A stretch of DNA of 64,000 nt from an uncultured Paracoccaceae bacterium (lineage in GTDB: Bacteria > Pseudomonadota > Alphaproteobacteria > Rhodobacterales > Rhodobacteraceae), in NCBI GenBank assembly GCA_958439195.1, contig OY288159.1:1-64000 (forward strand). Direction: 5' to 3'. A program made the translations under genes and the position numbers. Each line of letters opens with the position of its first letter. Position 1 is the first letter of the stretch. Shown here piece after piece: positions 35,335 to 42,897 of the stretch. Under the pieces are notes generated by a model. That model saw nothing but the letters and a program-made list of their open reading frames with translations. It made no database searches and was not told the DNA's origin.

Positions 35335-35361
35335 CGCTTTGATCCTGTCTTGCTTTACGGT

Positions 35362-35778
35362 TCAGCGCCGGGTGAGAGCGTAGGCCCCATCGCCCAGCAG
35401 GGCCAGTGCCCACAGGGTAAGCGCCCAGAAAGCCGGAAATTCCCAGCCGCCGCCTTCGTTCGAGAAGAAGAAGCCCGCCCCGAAATGCGGGGTGTAGATT
35501 GACCCGAGCAGGATAAGCGACAGGCCAAGCGCGACGATGCGGGTCTTGAGCCCGGCGATGAGGGCCAGACCGCCGACAAGTTCGGCCAGGATCACAACAT
35601 AGGCGAGAAAGCCGGGAAGGCCGAGGGATTCAAAGAAGCCGACTGTTCCCGCGGGGGTGAACACAAAGATCTTGAGCCCGGCATGAAGCAGAAACCAGAT
35701 ACCCGAGGTCACGCGCAGAAGGGTGGCAGCAAGATCGGCATGGCTGGCCGAAGCGGAAGAGGTGATGGAGGTGGTCAT
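35362..35778 (-). CDS. DoxX family membrane protein
   Basis: 138-residue membrane protein, start MTTSITSSASASHADLAATL, with four hydrophobic helices. DoxX features are LLHAGLKIFVFTPAGTVGFF, LPGFLAYVVILAELVGGLAL and TPHFGAGFFFSNEGGGWEFP, the last containing the conserved FG-N-GG-E/W pattern. Related proteins are often part of electrophile or thiol-stress gene sets. First gene of a three-gene unit (DoxX, VOC, reductase), read leftward. Start 35778 is favoured over an in-frame upstream codon because the longer version adds a polar tail. Confidence 0.88.
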   Translation of the reverse strand: MTTSITSSASASHADLAATLLRVTSGIWFLLHAGLKIFVFTPAGTVGFFESLGLPGFLAYVVILAELVGGLALIAGLKTRIVALGLSLILLGSIYTPHFGAGFFFSNEGGGWEFPAFWALTLWALALLGDGAYALTRR

Positions 35779-35841
35779 TGCGGTTGTCCTTGTCTGAACC
35801 GTTGGGGTGCGATGCGTCGGCGTGACGCTGACGGGACAAGA

Positions 35842-35872
35842 ATGGATAAATTCCATCAAATATTTAATCCAT
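35842..35872. promoter_or_regulatory. LysR-type operator between doxX and lysR
   Basis: ATGGA-TAAAT-TCCAT (35842-35856) is a perfect 5-bp inverted repeat with a five-base spacer, containing T-N11-A, the LysR-box style. A second ATCCAT lies at 35867-35872. The block is AT-rich and sits immediately upstream of the DoxX start and 23 bases below the LysR stop. Confidence 0.55.
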
Positions 35873-35894
35873 TAATTTTGCACAATATTACTGC

Positions 35895-36827
35895 CTAAAT
35901 GGAATGAATTGGCGGCTGTGGGGAAGCCGCACTGTCGTTTGATCGGGTGGCGAAACGTGCGGCAAGGAAATCCACCAGAATGCGAACCTTGTTGGCAAGG
36001 TGCCGACCGGGTGGGTAAAGCGCGTAGATGCCGCCGGGAGATTCTTCAAAGCCGCGCAGCAGGGCTTGTGTGCGACCGGCGGAAAGGCTGGCCTGCGCTA
36101 CGAAATCCGGCACATGGGCCACGCCGAGGCCAATTTCGGCAGCTTGGAGGCAAGCCTCGGCGTTGGAATAGCTAAGCCTTCCTGTGAGGTTCACAGCGAG
36201 TGGCGCGCCCTTGTCTTGAAAGCGCCAGATCAACGGATCGCGGAAGTTGGTGTCGATGATACAGCTATGTCGGGCCAGATCGGCAGGATGCGCCGGGGTG
36301 CCATGCGCCGTGAGATAGGCAGCGGAGGCGACAACGATGGTCTGCATGTCGCACAGCTTGCGCGCAATCAGGCTGCTATCGGCGATGCGGCCTGCGCGGA
36401 TGGCGGCGTCAAACCCTTCATCCACCAGATTGACCATTCGATCATTGAAGGACACGTCCAGTTCGATCTGAGGGTAAAGGAGCGCAAAGTCATTCAATAC
36501 CGGCACAAGGCGCAGGGTTCCAAAGGTCAGCGGCGCGGTCAGGCGCAGACGCCCGCGCGGGGTGGCGGCGCGGTCTTTGACCTGCGCGTCCAGCGTGTCG
36601 AGATCATCCAGAATGGCGCGGATACGGTCGTAATAGGCCTGGCCGATTTCGGTTGCCGACAGGGCGCGCGTGGTCCGGTTCAACAGGCGAACACCCAGTT
36701 CGGTTTCAAGCCAGGTCACGAGTTTTGATGCCTGACCCGGCGACATGCCAAGGCGCTGGGCGGCGGCGGCGAAACTGCCGGTTTCCATAACGGCCACGAA
36801 AAGGCGGTCACTGTTGAGGCGGGACAC
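35895..36827 (-). CDS. LysR-family transcriptional regulator
   Basis: 310-residue LysR regulator. The N-terminal helix-turn-helix is FVAVMETGSFAAAAQRLGMS followed by QASKLVTWLETELGVRLLNR, and the substrate-binding domain occupies about residues 90-300 (PRGRLRLTAPLTFGTLRLVP, GFDAAIRAGRI). It lies on the same strand and directly upstream of the DoxX-VOC-reductase unit. A regulator of that unit responding to quinones or related electrophiles is a reasonable inference. Close relatives in the CrgA/AphB-like group are common. Confidence 0.92.
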   Translation of the reverse strand: MSRLNSDRLFVAVMETGSFAAAAQRLGMSPGQASKLVTWLETELGVRLLNRTTRALSATEIGQAYYDRIRAILDDLDTLDAQVKDRAATPRGRLRLTAPLTFGTLRLVPVLNDFALLYPQIELDVSFNDRMVNLVDEGFDAAIRAGRIADSSLIARKLCDMQTIVVASAAYLTAHGTPAHPADLARHSCIIDTNFRDPLIWRFQDKGAPLAVNLTGRLSYSNAEACLQAAEIGLGVAHVPDFVAQASLSAGRTQALLRGFEESPGGIYALYPPGRHLANKVRILVDFLAARFATRSNDSAASPQPPIHSI

Positions 36828-36938
36828 GGTTCAAACCCTTGATCGGGGTGGGTGCGGCCTACCGCCCATCGGGCGGTTCACCGCGCCGGACCACAGGATC
36901 ACATGTGACGGCCGTGATCAAATGGCCAGAACACCATG

Positions 36939-38546
36939 TCAGCCGTCGGAAACGACGCGACCCGGGAAAAAGCGGGAAAGCCGACTGTCAAGTTCGAGTG
37001 CCATATCCTGCAGCCGGCGGTCGGCAGACGCCTCGGATTCGTCACGGCCGATTGGTGTGACCAGACGGACAAGCCCGCCATCCTTGCGCCCGTAACGGAC
37101 GGTATCCCACAACAACCAGATCTTTGACCCGAAATCCCACGAAATTTGGCGGCCATTCTGGAGGTAGTAATAATAGACCAGCAGGCGTTCTTCGCCTTTC
37201 TGGATGACGGCGCGATTGATCGGGAATGCCTTTTCCGTGCCAAGATCGGCAGAAATTTCGCGTCGGTCGAAGGAGGCAAATTCCCAACCTGAGTTGGGAA
37301 GGCATATTTCGGGTGAATGCGCGCCGCTGACGGTCTGGTCGCGGAACCAGGCGGCGAACACCTCGACCTCGCCCATGCCGGGTTTCTTGTAGGTGGTGAG
37401 GGTGTAATCCTGTGACTTCAGGATGCGTGCAATTTCGGCGTCAAGGAACCTTGGCTCTTCGCCCACCCAGCCACCGATTTCCGGCGGGAAGGCGGTCAGT
37501 TCCACGCGGGCCGGTTCGATGGTGCGGATGGTGGGGAAAACCTGCCAGAGAAAGGCCGTGCCAAGCGTAAGGATTGCCATGCCGACAAGTGCGGCAGATG
37601 GCTCGATCAGGCCGATGCGGCGGGCCTGTGGCACAAGACCCGAGAAGTCCAGATCGAGCGCCTCGATCAGGGTGAGCTTTTCTCGCTGGAACATCAGCAG
37701 GACGCGGGCGAGGACAAACAACAAGATGATCGACAGCAGAAAGATGACCCAGCCTTCGAAGAAATGCGAAAAACCTTCGAGATGGTCGGCCCCTTGATAC
37801 TGGACGATCATGCCCGCGATGGCGATGCGGGCCGAATTCATCGCCACGGCAATCGGCGCGGCGGAAAGCAGCATGATCGCTTTCATCAGCATGGAGCCGC
37901 GAAACAGCACGGCGAAGATGTAGGAAAAGCTGAGGATCGGGAACAGGTAGCGCAGGCCGGAGCAGGCCTCGGCGACGTGCAGTTTGATCACGCCAAGATC
38001 AATGATGTAGCCTTCGAGAAAGACGGGAATGTCCGCCAGCCGCAGGAGCCAGACCCCCAGTTCCGCCGAGATCAGCTGAAGCGATATCGACAGTCTGTAA
38101 TACATGGTCGGCGGCAGCGGCAGCATAAAGAACAGGTGCAGGATCGGCGGCCAGAAGCGCCGCCCCTGTTCCCAGCCGAAACAGATGAGCAGGATTGCGC
38201 CGAACCAGAAGATCATCGCAATAGCGCCGACGATCGGGGTTTCCACCATCCGGCTGAGGACGCCGAAACCGACGGACAGCGCCATCACGATCAGTCCGGG
38301 CCAGCGGTTGACGGGTCCGGTCACAATGGGTTCGCCCTTGAGTTGGCGCAGGAAAAGCAGGCCGGAAAGCAAGGGGATCAGGGGGCCGTGGCTGTAATCG
38401 GGGCTGTGCCATACTTCGAGCAGGAAATAGATGCTGGGCCAGAACAAGACTGTTGCCCCGATCAGGGCAATCGCCAGCCACACCAGCCCTGCCGACAGCA
38501 TTATAAAGCGATCGGGAAGCGGTTGGGTGCTTTCGGGGCTGTGCAT
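36939..38546 (-). CDS. xrtD: VPLPA-CTERM-specific exosortase XrtD fused to EpsI domain
   Basis: Transmembrane cysteine transpeptidase-like enzyme that recognises a C-terminal VPLPA-type tail on secreted proteins. About eight hydrophobic helices fill residues 15-290. The catalytic triad is visible: Cys195 in EACSGLRYLF, Arg240 in NSARIAIAG and His261 in FSHFFEGW. Residues ~300-520 form an EpsI-like periplasmic domain (VEVFAAWFRDQTVSGAHSPE, CLPNSGW, YYYLQNGRQ). Length 535 matches XrtD with its EpsI fusion. The adjacent AAA ATPase and two VPLPGG-tailed proteins 24 kb away make this a complete sorting system. Confidence 0.93.
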   Translation of the reverse strand: MHSPESTQPLPDRFIMLSAGLVWLAIALIGATVLFWPSIYFLLEVWHSPDYSHGPLIPLLSGLLFLRQLKGEPIVTGPVNRWPGLIVMALSVGFGVLSRMVETPIVGAIAMIFWFGAILLICFGWEQGRRFWPPILHLFFMLPLPPTMYYRLSISLQLISAELGVWLLRLADIPVFLEGYIIDLGVIKLHVAEACSGLRYLFPILSFSYIFAVLFRGSMLMKAIMLLSAAPIAVAMNSARIAIAGMIVQYQGADHLEGFSHFFEGWVIFLLSIILLFVLARVLLMFQREKLTLIEALDLDFSGLVPQARRIGLIEPSAALVGMAILTLGTAFLWQVFPTIRTIEPARVELTAFPPEIGGWVGEEPRFLDAEIARILKSQDYTLTTYKKPGMGEVEVFAAWFRDQTVSGAHSPEICLPNSGWEFASFDRREISADLGTEKAFPINRAVIQKGEERLLVYYYYLQNGRQISWDFGSKIWLLWDTVRYGRKDGGLVRLVTPIGRDESEASADRRLQDMALELDSRLSRFFPGRVVSDG

Positions 38547-38563
38547 GTGGCGGCCGTGCTTGA

Positions 38564-38577
38564 TTAAACTTGTTTAA
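38564..38577. promoter_or_regulatory. AT-rich palindrome upstream of xrtD
   Basis: TTAAAC-TT-GTTTAA is a perfect inverted repeat in the 125-base divergent region between xrtD and the AAA ATPase, 18 bases upstream of the xrtD start codon. It is the most AT-rich block of that gap and probably holds one or both promoters. Confidence 0.45.
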
Positions 38578-38671
38578 ATTTACGATACTACAGGGCAGAA
38601 GTGCGGTGAAGTAAACAGGTCGCCAGTGTTGACGTAGCCTGTGTCATGAATTGGAAGGGGCGAGTTCGCGG

Positions 38672-39580
38672 ATGGGGAGTATCCTCGATATCTATACGGG
38701 CTATTTTGGCCTGAGCGCCCGGCCCTTTGCCATCGCGCCTGATCCCGACATGCTTTTCTGGTCCATGACGCATCGCCGGGCCTATTCCTTGATGGAATAC
38801 GCCATCGTCACGCGCGCGCCCATCACGCTTGTGACCGGCGAGGTTGGGGCGGGAAAGACGCTGCTGGTGCAGCATTTGCTGCGGAATGTCGGGGATGACG
38901 TGGTCTTTGGCCTGGTGTCACAGGTGCGTGGCAAGGCCGAGGATGTATTGCCTTGGGTCCTGTTGGCGCTGGGCGAACCGGCAGAGCCGAATGACAGCAT
39001 GGTCGAGCTTTTTTCGCGGTTCGAGGAGCGGCTGATCCAGGAATATGCGGCCGGGCGACGGGTGGTTCTGGTGTTTGACGAGGCGCAGAACCTTTCGGAT
39101 CAGGCGCTGGAACAGATTCGCACACTGACCAACATGAACACTGGCACGGACGAATTGTTGCAGGTGTTTCTGGTCGGGCAGTCCGGGTTGCGGGAGCGAA
39201 TCGTCAATTCGGCGCTGCAACCATTGGCACAGAGAATCGGCGCGGCCTGCCATCTGCCCGCGATGGATGGCCCGACAACCGGTGAATATGTCCGTCATCG
39301 TCTGCGGGCTGTGGGCGGTCGGGATGAGATATTCACCGATGAAGCCGTCGATCTGGTGCATGAACGGACGGGCGGGCTGGCGCGGTTGGTGAACCAGCTT
39401 TGTGATTTTTCGATGGTCTATGCCTTCAGCAAGGGAAATCCGCAGATCGACAGGATGACGGTCATGCAGGTGATCAATGACGGCGTGTTCTTTGCCGGGC
39501 AGGCCATATTGCCGCCCGCCACAGACGAAGACGTGGCGCAGTTGCCGATGTTTCGCGCCAGACCGGCACATCGGGAATAA
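38672..39580 (+). CDS. XrtA/PEP-CTERM system-associated AAA ATPase (ExeA-like)
   Basis: 302-residue AAA ATPase of the GspA/ExeA group found near exosortase and polysaccharide genes. The N-terminus YTGYFGLSARPFAIAPDPDM is diagnostic. Walker A VTGEVGAGKTLLVQH and Walker B VVLVFDEAQNLSDQALEQI are intact, followed by sensor-1 LLQVFLVGQSGLRERI. The start at 38672 follows a weak GGAAGGGG site; an in-frame TTG at 38651 is an alternative. Divergent from xrtD, first gene of the polysaccharide segment. Its role in assembly of the secretion or EPS machinery is presumed from family context. Confidence 0.9.
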   Translation: MGSILDIYTGYFGLSARPFAIAPDPDMLFWSMTHRRAYSLMEYAIVTRAPITLVTGEVGAGKTLLVQHLLRNVGDDVVFGLVSQVRGKAEDVLPWVLLALGEPAEPNDSMVELFSRFEERLIQEYAAGRRVVLVFDEAQNLSDQALEQIRTLTNMNTGTDELLQVFLVGQSGLRERIVNSALQPLAQRIGAACHLPAMDGPTTGEYVRHRLRAVGGRDEIFTDEAVDLVHERTGGLARLVNQLCDFSMVYAFSKGNPQIDRMTVMQVINDGVFFAGQAILPPATDEDVAQLPMFRARPAHRE

Positions 39581-39632
39581 CCATGCGCAAGACAGGACTG
39601 CGGCCCAGCGGCGTGGGCGATACCTGGCCGGA

Positions 39633-40769
39633 ATGCCGATGCATGTTCTGATCACGGTCAACGCGGCCTGGAATATCTGGAACTTTCGTCGATCCCTGGT
39701 GATGTCGCTGATCCGGGATGGGCATCGTGTGACGGTTCTTGCCCCGCCTGATGAAACGGTAGGCGCACTGGAACGGGCAGGTTGTCGCGTCGTGCCATTG
39801 GCGATGGACGTGCGGGGGTTGAACCCGTTTGCAGACCTTGGACTGTTGTGGCGATTTCGGGCGATCTTTCGGCAAGAGCGGCCGGATGTCGTGCTTGGGT
39901 TCACGATCAAGAACAATATCTTTGGGGCCTTGGCGGCGAATTCCCTGTCTGTGCCATTCGTGCCGAACGTGACCGGGCTTGGCACGGCATTCCTGTCGGG
40001 GGGGCCGTTGCAGCGCGTTGCTGAAAGTCTGTATCGGGTGGCGTTTCGGTCGCTGCCGGTTGTGTTTTTCCAGAATGATGAAGATCAGGCGCTGTTCGTG
40101 CGGCGTGGATTGGTTCGTGCGGCGCAGGCGCAGGTATTGCCGGGGTCGGGGATCGACCTTGGTTATTTCACGCCGTCCGCTATGCCTGACGCGATTGGCG
40201 GTGCGGATGGAGAGGCCCCGATTTTTCTGATGGTGGCAAGGTTGCTGCGCGACAAGGGCGTGGTCGAGTTCGTGGATGCCGCGCGGCGGATCAAGGCTGA
40301 TTTGCCCTTTGCGCGGTTTCAATTGCTGGGGCCTGCGGGCGCAGAGAACCGGACAGCCATCCATCCTGATGAGGTGCAAAAATGGGTGTCGGACGGCGTG
40401 GTGGAGTATCTTGGCGCACATGATGACGTGCGACCCTTTCTGCGGGCGGCAAGCGCAGTTGTCTTGCCATCTTACCGTGAGGGTGCGCCGCGCACCTTGA
40501 TCGAGGCATCGGCAATGGCGCGGCCTGTCATTGCAACGGATGTTCCGGGATGCCGTGCGGTGGTGGAACCGGATGTGACCGGGTTTTTGTGCAAGGTCCG
40601 CGATGCGGACAGCCTTGCCATTGTGATGCGCCGCTTTCTGGGGCTGTCGGATGTGGAACGCGCCGCGATGGGTGCGGCGGCACGCGCCAAGATGGAGCGT
40701 GAATTTGACCAGCGCTTCGTTCTGGCGGCCTATCAGGCGGTGATCCAATCGGTTGCCGCGAAAGGGTGA
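39633..40769 (+). CDS. glycosyltransferase family 4 (GT-B)
   Basis: 378-residue GT-B enzyme from MPMHVLITVNAAWNIW. The acceptor half contains VLGFTIKNNIFGALAA and VTGLGTAFL, seen in CapM/PglA-like undecaprenyl-linked sugar transferases. The nucleotide-sugar half has MVARLLRDKGVVEFVDAA, DVRPFLRAASAVVLPSYREG and IEASAMARPVIATDVPGC with the E-x7-E catalytic pair. Cytoplasmic/peripheral membrane. It begins 52 bases after the ATPase gene and precedes a YdcF gene by six bases, so the three form one unit. Confidence 0.9.
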   Translation: MPMHVLITVNAAWNIWNFRRSLVMSLIRDGHRVTVLAPPDETVGALERAGCRVVPLAMDVRGLNPFADLGLLWRFRAIFRQERPDVVLGFTIKNNIFGALAANSLSVPFVPNVTGLGTAFLSGGPLQRVAESLYRVAFRSLPVVFFQNDEDQALFVRRGLVRAAQAQVLPGSGIDLGYFTPSAMPDAIGGADGEAPIFLMVARLLRDKGVVEFVDAARRIKADLPFARFQLLGPAGAENRTAIHPDEVQKWVSDGVVEYLGAHDDVRPFLRAASAVVLPSYREGAPRTLIEASAMARPVIATDVPGCRAVVEPDVTGFLCKVRDADSLAIVMRRFLGLSDVERAAMGAAARAKMEREFDQRFVLAAYQAVIQSVAAKG

Positions 40770-40775
40770 CGCGGC

Positions 40776-41558
40776 ATGGAGACGGCGCTGTTCATTCTGG
40801 GCAAGGTGGTTGGTGCGGGATTGCGGGTGGAAAGCTGGCTGGTGCTGCTGGGTATGCTGGCCCTGTTTGCGCATCTGCGGGGGCGGATCGGGTTGTCCCT
40901 TCGGCTGACTGGCGGGCTGACCGCGGCGCTGATTGCGCTGACTGTCCTTCCGATTGGCAGCCTTGCGATTGGGCCGATCGAGGCAATCCATGCCCCCGAT
41001 CCATCGCTGCCTGCGGTGGACGGGATCATCGTGCTGGGCGGGTCAGAGGATGTGGCCGCAAGCCAGGCCTGGGGACAGGTCCAGTTGCGCGGATCCGCCG
41101 AGAGATTGACCGCCGCCGCGGAATTGGCGCGCCGGTTTCCGTCGGCACGGGTGATGCTGGCAGGGGGCGGTGGCAGGCTGCGGGATCTGGGGGGCATCAC
41201 GCTGTCCGAAGCGCAGGTTGCGTTCTGGTTCCTGGAGGAACAGGGCATAGCCGCCGATCGACTGATGCTGGAAGATCGGTCGCGGAACACCGCGGAAAAC
41301 GCCCGTCTGGCGCTGGTTGATGCAGCGCCGCGCGGGGGCGAGGTCTGGGTTCTGGTCACCAGCGCCTATCACATGCCGCGCGCCCTGCAGAGTTTCGAGG
41401 CGGCGGGTTGGACAGGTCTTGTTCCCTATCCGGTGGATTATCGCAGTGCACGATTGGTTGACGGCATCGGCCTGGCTATGGCCGAGAATATCGAACTGTT
41501 GAACATCGCTGTGCGGGAATGGGTCGGGCGGGTTGCCTATCGGGTCTTGGGGCGATGA
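40776..41558 (+). CDS. YdcF/DUF218 family envelope protein
   Basis: 260 residues: an N-terminal region with two hydrophobic helices (LVLLGMLALFAHL and LTAALIALTVLPI) and a DUF218 domain beginning GIIVLGGSEDVAASQAWGQV. The domain contains the characteristic GGGGRLRDLGGITLSEA, LEDRSRNTAENARLALVDA and LVTSAYHMPRALQSFEAAGW blocks. ElyC/SanA-type members affect envelope carbohydrate metabolism and undecaprenyl-phosphate use. A second YdcF protein occurs at 55579-56214, so the locus uses two. Confidence 0.9.
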   Translation: METALFILGKVVGAGLRVESWLVLLGMLALFAHLRGRIGLSLRLTGGLTAALIALTVLPIGSLAIGPIEAIHAPDPSLPAVDGIIVLGGSEDVAASQAWGQVQLRGSAERLTAAAELARRFPSARVMLAGGGGRLRDLGGITLSEAQVAFWFLEEQGIAADRLMLEDRSRNTAENARLALVDAAPRGGEVWVLVTSAYHMPRALQSFEAAGWTGLVPYPVDYRSARLVDGIGLAMAENIELLNIAVREWVGRVAYRVLGR

Positions 41559-41620
41559 TCTGGCGCGGACTGGTTTGGTGCGGCTGATCTGCACGCGGAG
41601 TGCTTGAAATCAGGCGGCCG

Positions 41621-41697
41621 CCAGATGCGATGGCCAGATGCGACTGCCAGACATGCCGCCCGATAGGCCGCCCGACATGCCGCCCGGCATGCCGCAT
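41621..41697. repeat. 12-13-bp tandem repeat array in the ydcF-epimerase gap
   Basis: Two 13-bp units (CCAGATGCGATGG at 41621-41633, CCAGATGCGACTG at 41634-41646) run into four 12-bp units at 41650-41697: GACATGCCGCCC, GATAGGCCGCCC, GACATGCCGCCC and GGCATGCCGCAT. The 313-base gap has no gene I can support; a Cys/Arg-rich frame across it is just the repeat read as protein. Confidence 0.75.
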
Positions 41698-41716
41698 GTG
41701 CAAAGATGTCTTTCAA

Positions 41717-41742
41717 CTGACGTTAATGCAAATTAACGTCAG
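41717..41742. promoter_or_regulatory. 26-bp perfect palindrome (probable operator) before sugar-nucleotide genes
   Basis: CTGACGTTAAT (41717-41727) and ATTAACGTCAG (41732-41742) are perfect 11-bp inverted arms around GCAA. It lies 130 bases upstream of the epimerase start on the plus strand. No T-tract follows, so it is more like a protein-binding site than a terminator. The half-site ATTAAYGTCAG recurs as ATTAATGTCAG at 59972-59982, ahead of the chain-length gene. Confidence 0.7.
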
Positions 41743-41871
41743 CCCCGAAATGACGTCGATCTGCACGCAAAAAGGGCTGCTTTGCCACCATGTTACAGGG
41801 CCGCGCCGATGCGCCTTGTTTGGTTGGCGGCCCTGCTGGCCTGCGATGACAAGAAGGGTCCGGGGGAGCGC

Positions 41872-42897
41872 GTGGAAGTAAAAAAGAGACGAGTGCTGAT
41901 TACCGGAACGGCGGGTTTCATCGGGTTTCATCTGGCGCAGTTGCTGTTGGCCGAAGGGTTCCGTGTGCATGGCTATGACGGGATGACCGATTATTACGAC
42001 GTGCGCCTGAAACAGCGCCGTCATGCCACTTTGTTGCAGCACCCTGACTTTTCTGCCGATGAGGCGATGCTGGAGGATCAGGCGCGGTTCGATGCGGTGG
42101 CAGACCGTTTCGCGCCAGACGTCATCATCCACCTCGCTGCGCAGGCGGGGGTTCGCTACAGCCTTGAAAACCCGCGCGCCTATCTGGACGCGAATGTCAT
42201 CGGCACCTTCAACGTGATGGAGGCGGCGCGTCGTTTGAAGGTGGGCCACCTGCTGATGGCCTCAACTTCGTCGGTCTATGGCGCGAACGAGGACATGCCG
42301 TTTTCAGAAACGGAAAAGGCCGACACGCAACTGACGATCTATGCCGCGACAAAAAAGGCGACGGAAAGCATGGGCCACGCCTATGCCCATCTGTGGGGGC
42401 TGCCCACGACGATGTTCCGGTTCTTTACCGTCTATGGCCCTTGGGGGCGGCCCGATCTGGCGCTGTTCAAGTTTGTGGATGCCATCCTGGAGGGGCGGCC
42501 CATTGACATCTACAACCACGGCGAGATGTATCGTGATTTCACCTATGTCGACGATCTGGTGCGCGCGATCCGGCTGTTGATTGACGCGGTGCCGGAGCGG
42601 CCCGCAACAGCGGCGGATATCGTTGACGGTGACAGTCTGTCCCCGGTTGCCCCTTACCGCATCGTGAACATCGGCAATTCCGGCAAGGTCCGGTTGCTGG
42701 ATTTCGTGGATGCGATCGAGGCCAAGCTGGGGCTGAAGGCGGTCCGCAATTACATGCCGATGCAGATGGGCGACGTGCCGGCAACATGGGCCGACGCCAC
42801 GCTGTTGCAACGTCTGACGGGATACCGGCCACAGACCGATTTCCGCGATGGCATAGGACGTTTCGTGGATTGGTTCCGGGACTATTATGGCAAGTGA
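41872..42897 (+). CDS. NAD-dependent nucleotide-sugar epimerase (UDP-glucuronate 4-epimerase-like)
   Basis: Extended SDR epimerase/dehydratase of 341 residues. NAD site LITGTAGFIGFHLAQLLLAE, HLAAQAGVRYSLENPRAYLD, catalytic SSTSSVYG-like TSSVYGANEDMPF and Tyr-Lys in IYAATKKATESMGHAY. FFTVYGPWGRPDLALFKF and the conserved RDFTYVDD motif match the UDP-glucuronate 4-epimerase/CapI group. GTG 41872 follows GGGGGAG; an in-frame upstream ATG at 41809 would add a hydrophobic oddity. The C-terminus overlaps the start of the following dehydrogenase by 11 bases. Confidence 0.9.
   Translation: MEVKKRRVLITGTAGFIGFHLAQLLLAEGFRVHGYDGMTDYYDVRLKQRRHATLLQHPDFSADEAMLEDQARFDAVADRFAPDVIIHLAAQAGVRYSLENPRAYLDANVIGTFNVMEAARRLKVGHLLMASTSSVYGANEDMPFSETEKADTQLTIYAATKKATESMGHAYAHLWGLPTTMFRFFTVYGPWGRPDLALFKFVDAILEGRPIDIYNHGEMYRDFTYVDDLVRAIRLLIDAVPERPATAADIVDGDSLSPVAPYRIVNIGNSGKVRLLDFVDAIEAKLGLKAVRNYMPMQMGDVPATWADATLLQRLTGYRPQTDFRDGIGRFVDWFRDYYGK

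Noticed and set aside
36895..36925. GATCAC...GTGATC inverted arms upstream of lysR as another GTGATCAC operator
   Set aside because: The arms are separated differently and do not form two GTGATCAC palindromes 21 bp apart; probably chance or an unrelated LysR site.
39583..39651. 22-residue ORF overlapping the start of the first glycosyltransferase
   Set aside because: No ribosome site, no conserved features, and it overlaps the true start; most likely chance.
41600..41881. Cys/Arg-rich frame across the ydcF-epimerase gap
   Set aside because: It is produced by the 12/13-bp tandem repeats; the product has repeated Arg-Pro-Cys units, no known fold, and it overlaps the 26-bp palindrome.
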